The notes under the pieces were generated by a model. That model did no database searches, was not told the origin of the DNA, and saw nothing but the letters and a program-made list of their open reading frames with translations. A stretch of DNA of 64,000 bases from Chryseomicrobium palamuruense. GTDB taxonomy: Bacteria > Bacillota > Bacilli > Bacillales_A > Planococcaceae. The position numbers and the translations under genes were made by a program. The stretch spans positions 341,526 through 405,525 of the forward strand of contig NZ_JBHSEF010000026.1 in assembly GCF_042649045.1 (NCBI RefSeq). Reading direction: 5' to 3'. Shown here in pieces: positions 43,291 to 51,783 of this stretch; the stretch's first letter is position 1, and each line of letters begins with the position of its first letter.

Positions 43291-43316
43291 AAAAGCCTCC
43301 AAGCGGAGGCTTTTTT
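43289..43316. terminator. Bidirectional terminator
   Basis: Perfect 12-bp stem (AAAAAAGCCTCC and its complement) with a 4-nt loop, between the transglycosylase gene and the convergent GlsB-like gene. Confidence 0.9.
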
Positions 43317-43320
43317 CTGG

Positions 43321-43575
43321 TTATGCTGCTTTACGCATCGATTTTAAGATGAATGATACGATGAAGACCACTAAGATCGCACCGATCAATGCTGGAATGA
43401 TGGCCATTCCCCAAACTGTTGGACCAAAGTCAGAGAATAGAAGTCCACCGACCCAAGCACCGATAATACCTGCAATGATGTTTCCGACAATACCACCAGG
43501 AATATCTTTACCAAGAATAAGTCCAGCCAACCATCCGATGATACCACCAATTATTAAGTATAAAATGAATCCCAT
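43321..43575 (-). CDS. GlsB/YeaQ/YmgE-family membrane protein
   Basis: 84 residues, three hydrophobic helices rich in Gly (GGIIGWLAGLILGKDIPGGI, GNIIAGIIGAWVGGLLF), the pattern of this stress-associated transglycosylase-associated family. AAGGAG precedes ATG 43575; the frame opens earlier (43614) but has no RBS there. Function unknown. Confidence 0.88.
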   Translation of the reverse strand: MGFILYLIIGGIIGWLAGLILGKDIPGGIVGNIIAGIIGAWVGGLLFSDFGPTVWGMAIIPALIGAILVVFIVSFILKSMRKAA

Positions 43576-43660
43576 GTCTTTCACTCCTTGTCTAATGTTA
43601 GTGTATGAGTACACTCTCTATATAACCGTCGACAAAGAATCATAAACCTTTTATTAAAAA

Positions 43661-44203
43661 TTATTTTACAATGGCACCTAAAGTTGTTTCAAAGTGGCGA
43701 AGTGCCCACGCATGACCTTCCGGATCAAACGAAGCGACCGCATCTCGATGTACCGTGATTTGATATCCTAGATTATAGGCATCGACCGCCGTGTGGAGGA
43801 CACAGATGTCGGTGCATACACCAACTATATGAACATGAGTGACACCGCGTTCTCTCAAGTATTGATCTAAGTTGGTTCCACTAAACGAGCTGTATCTGCG
43901 TTTATCCATCCAATAAATGCTTTCTTTATGGTTTTGATAAAAGGTATTCAAACTCCCATATAAATCTCGACCAGACGTTCCTTCAATATTATGCGGGGGA
44001 AAGAGCTTGGTTTCGGGATGGAATGGGTCATATTTAAAGTGAAGATCGACTGGAAAGACGATTTCATGTTGCTCTTTTAAAAATATCTCACAAAGTTCTA
44101 CAATCCTTTTTTCAATGACTTGACCTGGCTTTCCGCACGTGAGGGATCCCTCATCCGCTACAAAATCAAATGTATAATCGACCACTAGTAATGCTTCTTT
44201 CAT
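43661..44203 (-). CDS. pncA: Nicotinamidase
   Basis: 180-residue isochorismatase-fold cysteine hydrolase that converts nicotinamide to nicotinate in NAD salvage. Catalytic triad visible: Asp in LLVVDYTFDF (near residue 9), Lys in WMDKRRYSSFSG (near 104) and Cys in GVCTDICVLH (near 139); HPETKLFPPHNI and DLHFKYDPFHPE hold the metal-site residues. Overall pattern matches B. subtilis PncA closely. AAAGGTGG precedes ATG 44203; the frame opens 7 codons earlier without an RBS. Confidence 0.9.
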   Translation of the reverse strand: MKEALLVVDYTFDFVADEGSLTCGKPGQVIEKRIVELCEIFLKEQHEIVFPVDLHFKYDPFHPETKLFPPHNIEGTSGRDLYGSLNTFYQNHKESIYWMDKRRYSSFSGTNLDQYLRERGVTHVHIVGVCTDICVLHTAVDAYNLGYQITVHRDAVASFDPEGHAWALRHFETTLGAIVK

Positions 44204-44229
44204 TTTTATCCACCTTTCGGCCATATTAT

Positions 44230-44258
44230 TTTAAAAATGTTCTGAAAAATTGTATACT
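44230..44258 (+). promoter_or_regulatory. Possible promoter of the 35-residue gene
   Basis: TTTAAA (44230-44235), 17-nt spacer, TATACT (44253-44258), divergent from pncA. Confidence 0.5.
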
Positions 44259-44281
44259 AAAAAATAAAGGAGGCAACAATT

Positions 44282-44389
44282 ATGGATCGTGACATGCATG
44301 TCAAGTGGACTAAGCATGGAACTTGGTTCGCCATCTTACACACCGCATTTGTTGTAACACTCGCTTTTGATTTTATTCAATTTTACTAA
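44282..44389 (+). CDS. 35-residue membrane miniprotein
   Basis: Begins MDRDMHVKWTKHGTWFAILH and continues as one hydrophobic helix to FDFIQFY. Strong RBS (AAAGGAGG, 7 nt upstream), its own promoter-like sequence and a terminator right after the stop, so it is a genuine single-gene unit. I do not recognise the family. Confidence 0.7.
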   Translation: MDRDMHVKWTKHGTWFAILHTAFVVTLAFDFIQFY

Positions 44390-44417
44390 AAGAGTGGATG
44401 AGCTTTCCACTCTTTTT
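44388..44417 (+). terminator. Terminator of the 35-residue gene
   Basis: 10-bp stem (44389-44398 with 44406-44415), 7-nt loop, T-rich end, beginning at the stop codon. Confidence 0.8.
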
Positions 44418-44436
44418 GTCTGTGAGGAGGAAGAAG

Positions 44437-44928
44437 ATGCGTACACTAGAGTTGCTAAATGAAGCAAGAGAAGAATTAGTAAAAGAGTTCCATCAGTTTT
44501 CCGATGAAGAAATCAATCAAAAACCCGATGCCGATACGTGGAGCGCGAAAGAATTATGTGAACACTTATGGAAAATGGAAGGGTATGTAATGGAGCAATT
44601 AGCAGACGAGAAAATAGAAGCAAAAGGTGCCGTCTACAAACCCGTCCGACTTACGACGATGCGTCAGATTAAAGTAGAAGCACCGGGCATGTTGCAACCA
44701 GAACTTGGGGATATATCAAAAGATGAGATCTTAAACCATCTGTTCTCCCGTCGCATGCAGCTGATCGAACAATATAAAAAGCATAAATCCGCCGGACGAT
44801 TAAAGGATTCTGCAAAACATCCTGTATTTATGAGACTAAAAGTAAAGCAGTGGTACGATTATATTGGTTATCACGAAAAACGCCATACTGAACAATTAAA
44901 ACGGATTCGTCAACAGCTGAACTCATAA
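44437..44928 (+). CDS. DinB-superfamily protein
   Basis: 163 residues, four-helix bundle of the DinB/YfiT type: WSAKELCEHLWKMEGYVMEQL with the first metal-ligand His, and YDYIGYHEKRHTEQLKRI with the other two. Such proteins are metal-dependent thiol transferases or hydrolases; the substrate is unknown. GAGGAGGAAG precedes ATG 44437; the longer frame from 44398 runs through the preceding terminator and is unlikely. Confidence 0.82.
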   Translation: MRTLELLNEAREELVKEFHQFSDEEINQKPDADTWSAKELCEHLWKMEGYVMEQLADEKIEAKGAVYKPVRLTTMRQIKVEAPGMLQPELGDISKDEILNHLFSRRMQLIEQYKKHKSAGRLKDSAKHPVFMRLKVKQWYDYIGYHEKRHTEQLKRIRQQLNS

Positions 44929-44962
44929 GAATTACTTATTAAGATTAATAATTTTAATGTAA

Positions 44963-44991
44963 TTTACTTATCAAGTCGTCTAGCGTATGAT
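44963..44991 (+). promoter_or_regulatory. Sigma-A promoter of acnA
   Basis: TTTACT (44963-44968), 17-nt spacer, TATGAT (44986-44991). The AT-rich dyad-like stretch just upstream (44935-44970) could be a regulator site (CcpC or CodY type), but I cannot assign it. Confidence 0.6.
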
Positions 44992-45048
44992 TAATAGTGG
45001 AGAAAAGCGACACCATGTCTCTTTCAAGAATGTAAAGGAGGAAACACG

Positions 45049-47760
45049 ATGGCAAAAAGCAATCTACATGAAAGCCGCGCTTCTTTCGAAGTGAATGGCA
45101 AAACGTACAACTATTACCGACTAAAAGCTTTAGAAGAAGCAGGAATCGCAAACGTCTCACGTCTGCCATATTCCATCAAAGTCCTTCTAGAATCTGTACT
45201 TCGTCAATATGACGGATATGTGATTAAAGAAGATCACGTTGGTAAGCTTGCAAACTGGGGCAAAGAAAACGACCCAGAAGCAGAGGTACCATTCAAACCT
45301 TCACGCGTTATCCTACAAGACTTCACAGGAGTTCCTGTAGTCGTTGACCTTGCTGCACTACGTTCAGCAATGGCTAAAATGGGGGGGGACCCTTCAAAGA
45401 TCAATCCTGAAATTCCTGTTGACCTTGTCATTGACCACTCTGTACAAGTTGACAAATACGGTACAAACGACGCGCTTCGCCTGAACATGGAGCTTGAGTT
45501 TGAACGTAATGCGGAGCGTTACCAGTTCCTTAGCTGGGCTCAAAAAGCATACGACAACTACCGCGCAGTTCCACCAGCAACAGGGATCGTTCACCAAGTT
45601 AACTTAGAGTACTTAGCGAACGTTGTCCATGCTGTTGAAAACGAAGATGGTACATTCGAAACATTCCCAGATACACTTGTTGGTACAGATTCTCATACAA
45701 CGATGATTAACGGTATCGGTGTACTTGGATGGGGTGTTGGTGGTATCGAGGCTGAGGCTGGAATGCTTGGTCAACCTTCCTACTTCCCAATCCCTGAAGT
45801 TATCGGTGTACGTTTAGTTGGCGACCTTCCAAACGGAACGACAGCAACTGACTTAGCACTTAAAGTGACTGAAGTTTTACGTAAACATGGTGTTGTAGGG
45901 AAATTCGTCGAGTTCTTCGGACCTGGCGTAGTTCAGCTGCCACTAGCTGACCGTGCGACAATCGCTAACATGGCTCCTGAATACGGTGCAACATGTGGTT
46001 TCTTCCCAGTAGACGAAGAAGCACTTGATTACATGCGTTTAACGGGTCGTGAAGACGAGAACATTGAAGTGGTAAAAGCTTACTTACAAGCGAACGATAT
46101 GTTCTTCACTGCAGATTCAGTAGAACCAACGTATACAGACATCATCGAGCTTGATCTATCTGCAATTGAACCAAACCTATCAGGTCCTAAACGTCCACAA
46201 GACTTAATTCCACTTTCAGCAATGAAAGAAGAATTCAACAAAGCAGTTGTGGCTCCACAAGGAAACCAAGGATTTGGTTTGTCGAAAAAAGAGTTCGCAA
46301 AAACAGCGACAATCGAGCTAGATGGCAAAGAAGTTACGATTCCTACAGGTGCTGTAGCCATCGCTGCTATCACATCTTGTACGAATACATCTAACCCATA
46401 CGTAATGCTTGGTGCAGGTCTAGTTGCGAAAAAAGCAGTTGAAAAAGGATTAACTCCACCTGCTTACGTAAAGACTTCTTTAGCACCAGGTTCAAAAGTT
46501 GTAACAGGCTACCTACAAGATTCAGGCTTGCTTTCATCTCTTGAGCAAATCGGTTTCAACTTAGTAGGATACGGTTGTACAACATGTATCGGAAACTCAG
46601 GACCACTTCTTCCTGAAATCGAGCAAGGCATCATTGACAACGATCTACTAGTAACTTCTGTGTTATCTGGTAACCGTAACTTCGAAGGCCGTGTTCACCC
46701 ATTAGTAAGAGCAAACTACTTAGCTTCTCCACCACTAGTTGTGGCATATGCACTTGCTGGTACCGTCGATATCGATCTTCAAAACGACCCAATCGGTCAA
46801 GACAAAGATGGCAACGACGTGTTCTTCAAAGACATCTGGCCAACTACGGAAGAAGTGAAAGAAGCGGTTCGCTCAACTGTAACTCCAGAATTGTTCCGTA
46901 AAGAGTATGCACGCGTATTCACAGAGAACGAAAAGTGGAATGCCATTGAAACTCCAGACGATGACCTGTATGCATTTGATGAGAACTCAACATACATCCA
47001 GAACCCACCGTTCTTCGAAGGTCTATCGAAAGAGCCACAAGCCATTCAAACTCTAGCTGGACTTCGCGTCGTGGCGAAATTTGGCGATTCTATTACAACG
47101 GACCACATCTCTCCAGCGGGAGCGATTGGGAAAGATACACCAGCAGGTCGCTACCTTCGTGAAAACGGTGTAGAGATCCGTGACTTCAACTCATACGGTT
47201 CTCGCCGCGGGAACCATGAAGTGATGATGCGTGGTACATTCGCAAACATTCGTATCCGTAACCAAGTCGCACCAGGTACAGAGGGTGGTTATACGACTTA
47301 CTGGCCAACTGGTGAAATCATGGCGATCTATGATGCAGCGATGAAATACCAACAAGACGGTACAGGACTTGTTGTACTTGCTGGTAAAGATTACGGGATG
47401 GGATCTTCACGTGACTGGGCTGCGAAGGGTACGAACCTTCTTGGAATCAAAACAGTTATCGCAGAGAGCTACGAGCGTATTCACCGTTCAAACCTTGTGA
47501 TGATGGGTGTACTTCCACTTCAATTCATGCCAGGTGAGAGTGCAGAATCTTTAGGCTTAAAAGGAACAGAAGAAATCAGCGTGAACATTGCTGAAGGCGT
47601 AAAACCACGTGATATCCTAACTGTAACTGCAAAAGCGAAAAACGGCTCTGAAAAAACATTCCAAGTACTTGCTCGCTTCGATTCAGAAGTAGAAGTAGAT
47701 TACTACCGCCATGGCGGAATCCTTCAAATGGTACTTCGTAACAAAATGTTAGAAGCATAA
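45049..47760 (+). CDS. acnA: Aconitate hydratase
   Basis: TCA-cycle enzyme interconverting citrate and isocitrate; in Bacillus the apo-form also binds mRNA. 903 residues, full length. The [4Fe-4S] cysteines are in TSCTNTSNP (C about 443) and GCTTCIGNSGPL (C about 509 and 512); the C-terminal swivel domain has KDYGMGSSRDWAAKG. RBS AAAGGAGG. Single-gene unit with its own promoter and terminator; codon choice looks like a highly expressed gene. Confidence 0.96.
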   Translation: MAKSNLHESRASFEVNGKTYNYYRLKALEEAGIANVSRLPYSIKVLLESVLRQYDGYVIKEDHVGKLANWGKENDPEAEVPFKPSRVILQDFTGVPVVVDLAALRSAMAKMGGDPSKINPEIPVDLVIDHSVQVDKYGTNDALRLNMELEFERNAERYQFLSWAQKAYDNYRAVPPATGIVHQVNLEYLANVVHAVENEDGTFETFPDTLVGTDSHTTMINGIGVLGWGVGGIEAEAGMLGQPSYFPIPEVIGVRLVGDLPNGTTATDLALKVTEVLRKHGVVGKFVEFFGPGVVQLPLADRATIANMAPEYGATCGFFPVDEEALDYMRLTGREDENIEVVKAYLQANDMFFTADSVEPTYTDIIELDLSAIEPNLSGPKRPQDLIPLSAMKEEFNKAVVAPQGNQGFGLSKKEFAKTATIELDGKEVTIPTGAVAIAAITSCTNTSNPYVMLGAGLVAKKAVEKGLTPPAYVKTSLAPGSKVVTGYLQDSGLLSSLEQIGFNLVGYGCTTCIGNSGPLLPEIEQGIIDNDLLVTSVLSGNRNFEGRVHPLVRANYLASPPLVVAYALAGTVDIDLQNDPIGQDKDGNDVFFKDIWPTTEEVKEAVRSTVTPELFRKEYARVFTENEKWNAIETPDDDLYAFDENSTYIQNPPFFEGLSKEPQAIQTLAGLRVVAKFGDSITTDHISPAGAIGKDTPAGRYLRENGVEIRDFNSYGSRRGNHEVMMRGTFANIRIRNQVAPGTEGGYTTYWPTGEIMAIYDAAMKYQQDGTGLVVLAGKDYGMGSSRDWAAKGTNLLGIKTVIAESYERIHRSNLVMMGVLPLQFMPGESAESLGLKGTEEISVNIAEGVKPRDILTVTAKAKNGSEKTFQVLARFDSEVEVDYYRHGGILQMVLRNKMLEA

Positions 47761-47768
47761 TTCATTCC

Positions 47769-47808
47769 TAAACTTGTCTTCTCCACTATGGGGAAGGCAA
47801 GTTTTTTT
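47769..47808 (+). terminator. Terminator of acnA
   Basis: Stem of about 12 bp with one or two mismatches (from 47770 and 47790) followed by T7, 10 nt after the stop. The rest of the gap to 47969 is very AT-rich and holds only a TATACT -10-like box (47948-47953). Confidence 0.75.
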
Positions 47809-47969
47809 GTTCCAAAACCCAATTATAAATTGTACTTATATCCAATAGGAGAAGTGTAAAATCAATATTATTTTAATATAATAGCAGTATATTATATTTA
47901 TATATTAGAATAATATAAGGGGTAGCCCGTCCGAAGTCCGGATAAGGTATACTACTAGGAGAGGTGAAA

Positions 47970-48392
47970 ATGATGAAGAGTATAAAATCAGTGGAAGTAC
48001 GCTATGCAGAAACCGACCAGATGGGCGTTGTCTATCATGCCAATTATTTAGTGTGGCTTGAAATGGGAAGAACCCAACTGATTAAAGATCTAGGATTTGA
48101 TTATGCAGGTCTTGAACAAAAAGGATATCTCTCGCCGGTCCTTGATGTCTCCATTCAGTACAAGCAGAGTGTACGATATGGGGAAACAGTGACCGTGAAA
48201 ACATGGATTGACAGCTATAGTCGATTGAAAACCATCTACGGATATGAAGTAATCAAAGAAGATGGCTCGGTGGCTGCCACTGCGAAAACCATCCATACAC
48301 TTGTACATAAGGAAACATTCCGACCCGTCTCCTTACAAAAAGTGGATGTTGAGTGGCACGAAGCTTATGCGAAAGCGTGCGTGAATGTCTAA
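47970..48392 (+). CDS. yneP: Acyl-CoA thioesterase (YneP type, hot-dog fold)
   Basis: 140 residues of the 4-hydroxybenzoyl-CoA thioesterase family: VRYAETDQMGVVYHANYLVW carries the catalytic Asp and the YHANY motif. Substrate unknown. AGGAGAGGTG precedes the ATG at 47970 (another ATG is the next codon; the frame opens at a GTG within the RBS). Stop overlaps the following start by one base, the same pair as yneP-yneQ in B. subtilis. Confidence 0.85.
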   Translation: MMKSIKSVEVRYAETDQMGVVYHANYLVWLEMGRTQLIKDLGFDYAGLEQKGYLSPVLDVSIQYKQSVRYGETVTVKTWIDSYSRLKTIYGYEVIKEDGSVAATAKTIHTLVHKETFRPVSLQKVDVEWHEAYAKACVNV

Positions 48393-48703
48393 TGGCTTTT
48401 GGCATTAACCGACAAGAGCTCATCAACTGGAAAAGAAAGATTGAAGCAGGAGAGATTGCGATATTGACGCACTACTGGCTAGATTCACGCTTTCCAGAAT
48501 CCACATCCGTAACGAAAGTAGGGTGTTCGGACCTTTCTAAACTGGCGGAATGGGGAAGGGAATACAATCTTAAAAAGGAATGGATCGATCGTAAAGAGGG
48601 CTATCCACATTACGATTTGTTTGGGGAGATCCAGGAGCGTGTTCTTCGTGAAGAGGGGATGAACGAACAATATGATCGTTTTCTTAAAACAAAAAGATCG
48701 TAA
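48392..48703 (+). CDS. yneQ: YneQ-like protein of unknown function
   Basis: 103 residues: GEIAILTHYWLDSRFPESTS followed by VTKVGCSDLSKLAEWGREY and YPHYDLFGE, as in B. subtilis YneQ. Function unknown. The start is the ATG overlapping the thioesterase stop (TAATG); the longer frame from 48353 lies inside that gene. Confidence 0.8.
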   Translation: MAFGINRQELINWKRKIEAGEIAILTHYWLDSRFPESTSVTKVGCSDLSKLAEWGREYNLKKEWIDRKEGYPHYDLFGEIQERVLREEGMNEQYDRFLKTKRS

Positions 48704-48725
48704 CCAAAGTGGCTACGATCTTTTT
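48691..48725. terminator. Bidirectional terminator between yneQ and yneR
   Basis: 12-bp stem (48691-48702 with 48714-48725), A5 and T5 flanks; the yneQ stop codon is in the loop side and the yneR stop codon in the right arm. Confidence 0.85.
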
Positions 48726-49009
48726 ATATAATCAAATTCAATTTCATGGCGATCCTCATTTAAATTAACGATGAGGTCGTGATTATCAAAATACCATAGA
48801 TCTTGTTCTTCAATAAAGAAACGAATGCCCTGTTGTTCGAGTGAAACACCCACTTCATCTGGTTCTGACTTCGTCAAGCCGAGAGTGAAGCCTTCATGCA
48901 GTTTGCTGCTTCCACCGTAGCGGGCATAAAATTGAATAGACTCTCCAGATATGGCTTCCATTTCTGTTTGAAACCAATTCATCGCATCTTCTGTGACTGT
49001 AATTTTCAT
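48713..49009 (-). CDS. yneR: HesB/IscA-like protein without cysteines (YneR type)
   Basis: 98 residues with the HesB/IscA fold pattern (KITVTEDAMNWFQTEM, IQFYARYGG, FTLGLTKSEPDEVG, FFIEEQDLWYF). Iron-sulfur carriers of this family bind clusters through three conserved cysteines; this protein has none, as is usual for the YneR branch, so it is unlikely to carry a cluster in the normal way. AGGA is 9 nt before ATG 49009; the frame extends to 49030 into the plsY end without support. Confidence 0.8.
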   Translation of the reverse strand: MKITVTEDAMNWFQTEMEAISGESIQFYARYGGSSKLHEGFTLGLTKSEPDEVGVSLEQQGIRFFIEEQDLWYFDNHDLIVNLNEDRHEIEFDYIKRS

Positions 49010-49020
49010 CTTCTCACATC

Positions 49021-49626
49021 CTAGATCCACGTGATTTTTGGTTCTGTACCTTGTCGAATCCGCGAAATGTTTGCACGGTGACGATACACAATAAATATCA
49101 TCAGTACCGTTATTAATAGGATAAGGGCTATGTCTGGCTCAATCAAGAAATGCGAACCGACGGCCATCAGAAAAGCGATAATGGCTAATAAGATGGATGT
49201 TAACGAGACCATTTTCGTCAATTTCAATAACAAGAAGAACAATCCAAGTAAGATGACGAAAAACACCCAGTTATACCCGAGCAATACACCTGCCGATGTC
49301 GCGACCGCTTTCCCACCGCGGAACCCGGCAAATATCGGATACATATGTCCAATCACCGCCACAGCACCAAGAATGAGTGGGTGAATAGCTGTTTCTGCAA
49401 AGAAAGGCAGAAGAGGTAAGAGTACTGCTGCTGTTCCTTTTAAAATGTCGATCAGCGACACAATGATACCGGCTGGCTTTCCGAGTACGCGGAATGTATT
49501 CGTTCCTCCTAAGTTCCCTGAGCCGTGCTCACGAATATCGGTTTTAAAGAATGCTTTTCCAATAATTAGACCTGTCGGAATTGATCCCAGCAGGTAGGCT
49601 AGTATAATCATCAATACAATTGTCAT
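49021..49626 (-). CDS. plsY: Glycerol-3-phosphate acyltransferase PlsY
   Basis: 201-residue membrane enzyme that transfers acyl from acyl-phosphate to glycerol-3-phosphate, the first step of phospholipid synthesis with PlsX. Family motifs: LGSIPTGLIIGKAFFKTDIR, HGSGNLGGTNTFRVLG, GHMYPIFAGFRGGKAVATSAG. About five membrane helices. RBS AAGGAG. Divergent from parE as in B. subtilis, though the yneT gene found between them there is absent. Confidence 0.94.
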   Translation of the reverse strand: MTIVLMIILAYLLGSIPTGLIIGKAFFKTDIREHGSGNLGGTNTFRVLGKPAGIIVSLIDILKGTAAVLLPLLPFFAETAIHPLILGAVAVIGHMYPIFAGFRGGKAVATSAGVLLGYNWVFFVILLGLFFLLLKLTKMVSLTSILLAIIAFLMAVGSHFLIEPDIALILLITVLMIFIVYRHRANISRIRQGTEPKITWI

Positions 49627-49747
49627 AGGACTCTCCTTTTAGTCATTACTCCGTATATTCAGTTTACCATAACCTAATTTTGATTGGACAGACTGCATTG
49701 CATTCTTTTCACTGTTTCATTACACTTAGAGAATGACGGTCCAGCGG

Positions 49748-49776
49748 TTGACACAACACGAGGACAAGCGTATCGT
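49748..49776 (+). promoter_or_regulatory. Sigma-A promoter of parEC
   Basis: Consensus TTGACA (49748-49753), 17-nt spacer, TATCGT (49771-49776), 37 nt before the parE start. Confidence 0.65.
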
Positions 49777-49812
49777 TAAAAATAGAACACACGTTTGATA
49801 GGGGAGAATATT

Positions 49813-51783
49813 TTGGCGAAACAGACATTAACATCCTACACGGATGATGATATTCAAGTATTAGAGGGTTTAGAGGCTGTCCGCAAACGACCTGGAATGT
49901 ATATCGGATCAACAGACACACGCGGGCTTCATCACCTCGTTTATGAAATTGTCGATAACGCTGTCGATGAAAGCTTAGCTGGATTCGGAAACCAGATCGA
50001 TGTGACCATTCATGAAGACAACAGTATTTCCGTTCGTGATTACGGGCGCGGAATGCCAACCGGAACACATAAGACCGGGAAACCAACTGCAGAGGTGATT
50101 TTTACCGTCCTTCATGCAGGAGGAAAGTTTGGTCAGGGAGGATACAAAACCAGTGGAGGACTACATGGGGTAGGTGCCTCAGTAGTTAATGCCTTGTCGA
50201 GTTACGTCAATGTGGAGATTCATAGAGATGGCAAAAAGTTTTTCCAGCGCTTTAGTCACGGTGGAAAAGTCGAAGTGGCCCTTCATGAGACAGGGAAAAC
50301 AAAAGAGACAGGGACATTGGTTCATTTCTTACCTGACCCGTCCATTTTTTCGGTGACCAAATACAATTTTGAAACACTAAGCGAACGACTTCGAGAATCC
50401 GCGTTCCTTTTAAAAGGTCTACGCATCACATTGAAAGATGTACGGACAGACACTACGGAAGTCTACTTCTATGAAACAGGGATCGAAGCATTTGTTTCTT
50501 ATTTAAATGAAGAGAAAGACACGCTTCACCCTGTCTTTTATATGGAAGGGACGCAATCAGAGATTGAAGTTGAGTTTGCCTTCCAGTACAATGACGGGTA
50601 CTCAGAAACCATTTTATCGTTTGTAAACAATGTCCGGACGCGTGATGGCGGCACACATGAGACAGGTGCGAAAGCAGCACTCACTCGCGTGTTTAATGAT
50701 TACGCACGAAAAACAGGGTTACTCAAAGAGAAAGATAAAAACCTCGACGGTGCCGACATTCGTGAAGGAGTTGCTGCGATTATCTCTGTGCGTATCCCTG
50801 AGAACCTCTTGCAATTCGAAGGCCAAACGAAAGGGAAGCTCGGAACGAACGAAGCGCGTAGCGCGGTCGATACGGTTGTGTCTGAGAAACTTCAGTACAT
50901 TTTAGAAGAAAATGCAGACTTAACAGCGTCTCTGATCCGTAAAGCGATCCGTGCCCAACAAGCACGTGAAGCGGCACGTAAAGCTCGTGAAGAAGCCCGT
51001 ACAGGGAAGAAGAACAAGAAAAATAATACAATACTTTCCGGTAAACTAACACCTGCACAGTCACGAAACGCAAAACGTAATGAACTGTACCTGGTGGAGG
51101 GAGATTCTGCCGGTGGTTCCGCGAAACAAGGGCGTGACCGTTCGTTTCAGGCCATCTTGCCATTACGAGGGAAAGTTATAAATACGGAAAAAGCAAAGCT
51201 CGTCGACATCATGAAAAATGAAGAGATCTCAACAATCATTCATGCGATTGGCGGAGGTGTTGGTGCCGACTTTACAGTAGATGATATCGCCTACGACAAA
51301 ATCGTCATTATGACGGATGCCGATACCGATGGGGCTCATATACAAGTCCTGCTTCTCACGTTCTTCTACCGCTATATGAAACCACTAATTGAAGCTGGGA
51401 AGGTTTACATTGCACTTCCTCCGCTTTATAAAGTGTTCAAAGGAGCTGGAAAGAAAGAAGTGAGTACGTATGCTTGGACAGAGAAGGAGCTTCAAGCATC
51501 CATCGAAAAGATTGGAAAAGGTTATGGTCTCCAGCGCTACAAAGGTCTAGGTGAGATGAATGCCGATCAATTATGGGAGACGACCATGAATCCTGAGACA
51601 CGCACTCTCATCCGTGTCACGATTGAAGACGGTAGCCGCGCCGAACGTCGTGTGACGACACTGATGGGCGATAAAGTAGAACCACGCCGTAAGTGGATTG
51701 AGAGTCATGTTGACTTCAGTCTAGAAGAAGAGGGCACAATATTAGAAAATGAACGTATTCATATGGAGAGTGAGATTCAATGA
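49813..51783 (+). CDS. parE: DNA topoisomerase IV subunit B
   Basis: ATPase subunit of the decatenating type II topoisomerase. 656 residues from the TTG at 49813: GHKL ATPase features (VLEGLEAVRKRPGMYIGST, DNAVDESLAG, GGLHGVGASVVNAL) and the Toprim domain with LVEGDSAGGSAKQGRDR and MTDADTDGAHIQ. GGGGAG lies 7 nt before this TTG; the TTG at 49795 is upstream of that RBS. Topoisomerase IV rather than gyrase because of the ParC partner and the plsY neighbour. Overlaps parC by 4 nt (ATGA). Confidence 0.95.
   Translation: MAKQTLTSYTDDDIQVLEGLEAVRKRPGMYIGSTDTRGLHHLVYEIVDNAVDESLAGFGNQIDVTIHEDNSISVRDYGRGMPTGTHKTGKPTAEVIFTVLHAGGKFGQGGYKTSGGLHGVGASVVNALSSYVNVEIHRDGKKFFQRFSHGGKVEVALHETGKTKETGTLVHFLPDPSIFSVTKYNFETLSERLRESAFLLKGLRITLKDVRTDTTEVYFYETGIEAFVSYLNEEKDTLHPVFYMEGTQSEIEVEFAFQYNDGYSETILSFVNNVRTRDGGTHETGAKAALTRVFNDYARKTGLLKEKDKNLDGADIREGVAAIISVRIPENLLQFEGQTKGKLGTNEARSAVDTVVSEKLQYILEENADLTASLIRKAIRAQQAREAARKAREEARTGKKNKKNNTILSGKLTPAQSRNAKRNELYLVEGDSAGGSAKQGRDRSFQAILPLRGKVINTEKAKLVDIMKNEEISTIIHAIGGGVGADFTVDDIAYDKIVIMTDADTDGAHIQVLLLTFFYRYMKPLIEAGKVYIALPPLYKVFKGAGKKEVSTYAWTEKELQASIEKIGKGYGLQRYKGLGEMNADQLWETTMNPETRTLIRVTIEDGSRAERRVTTLMGDKVEPRRKWIESHVDFSLEEEGTILENERIHMESEIQ

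Noticed and set aside
48713..49009. Iron-sulfur cluster carrier (IscA type)
   Set aside because: The fold pattern fits, but all cluster-binding cysteines are absent.
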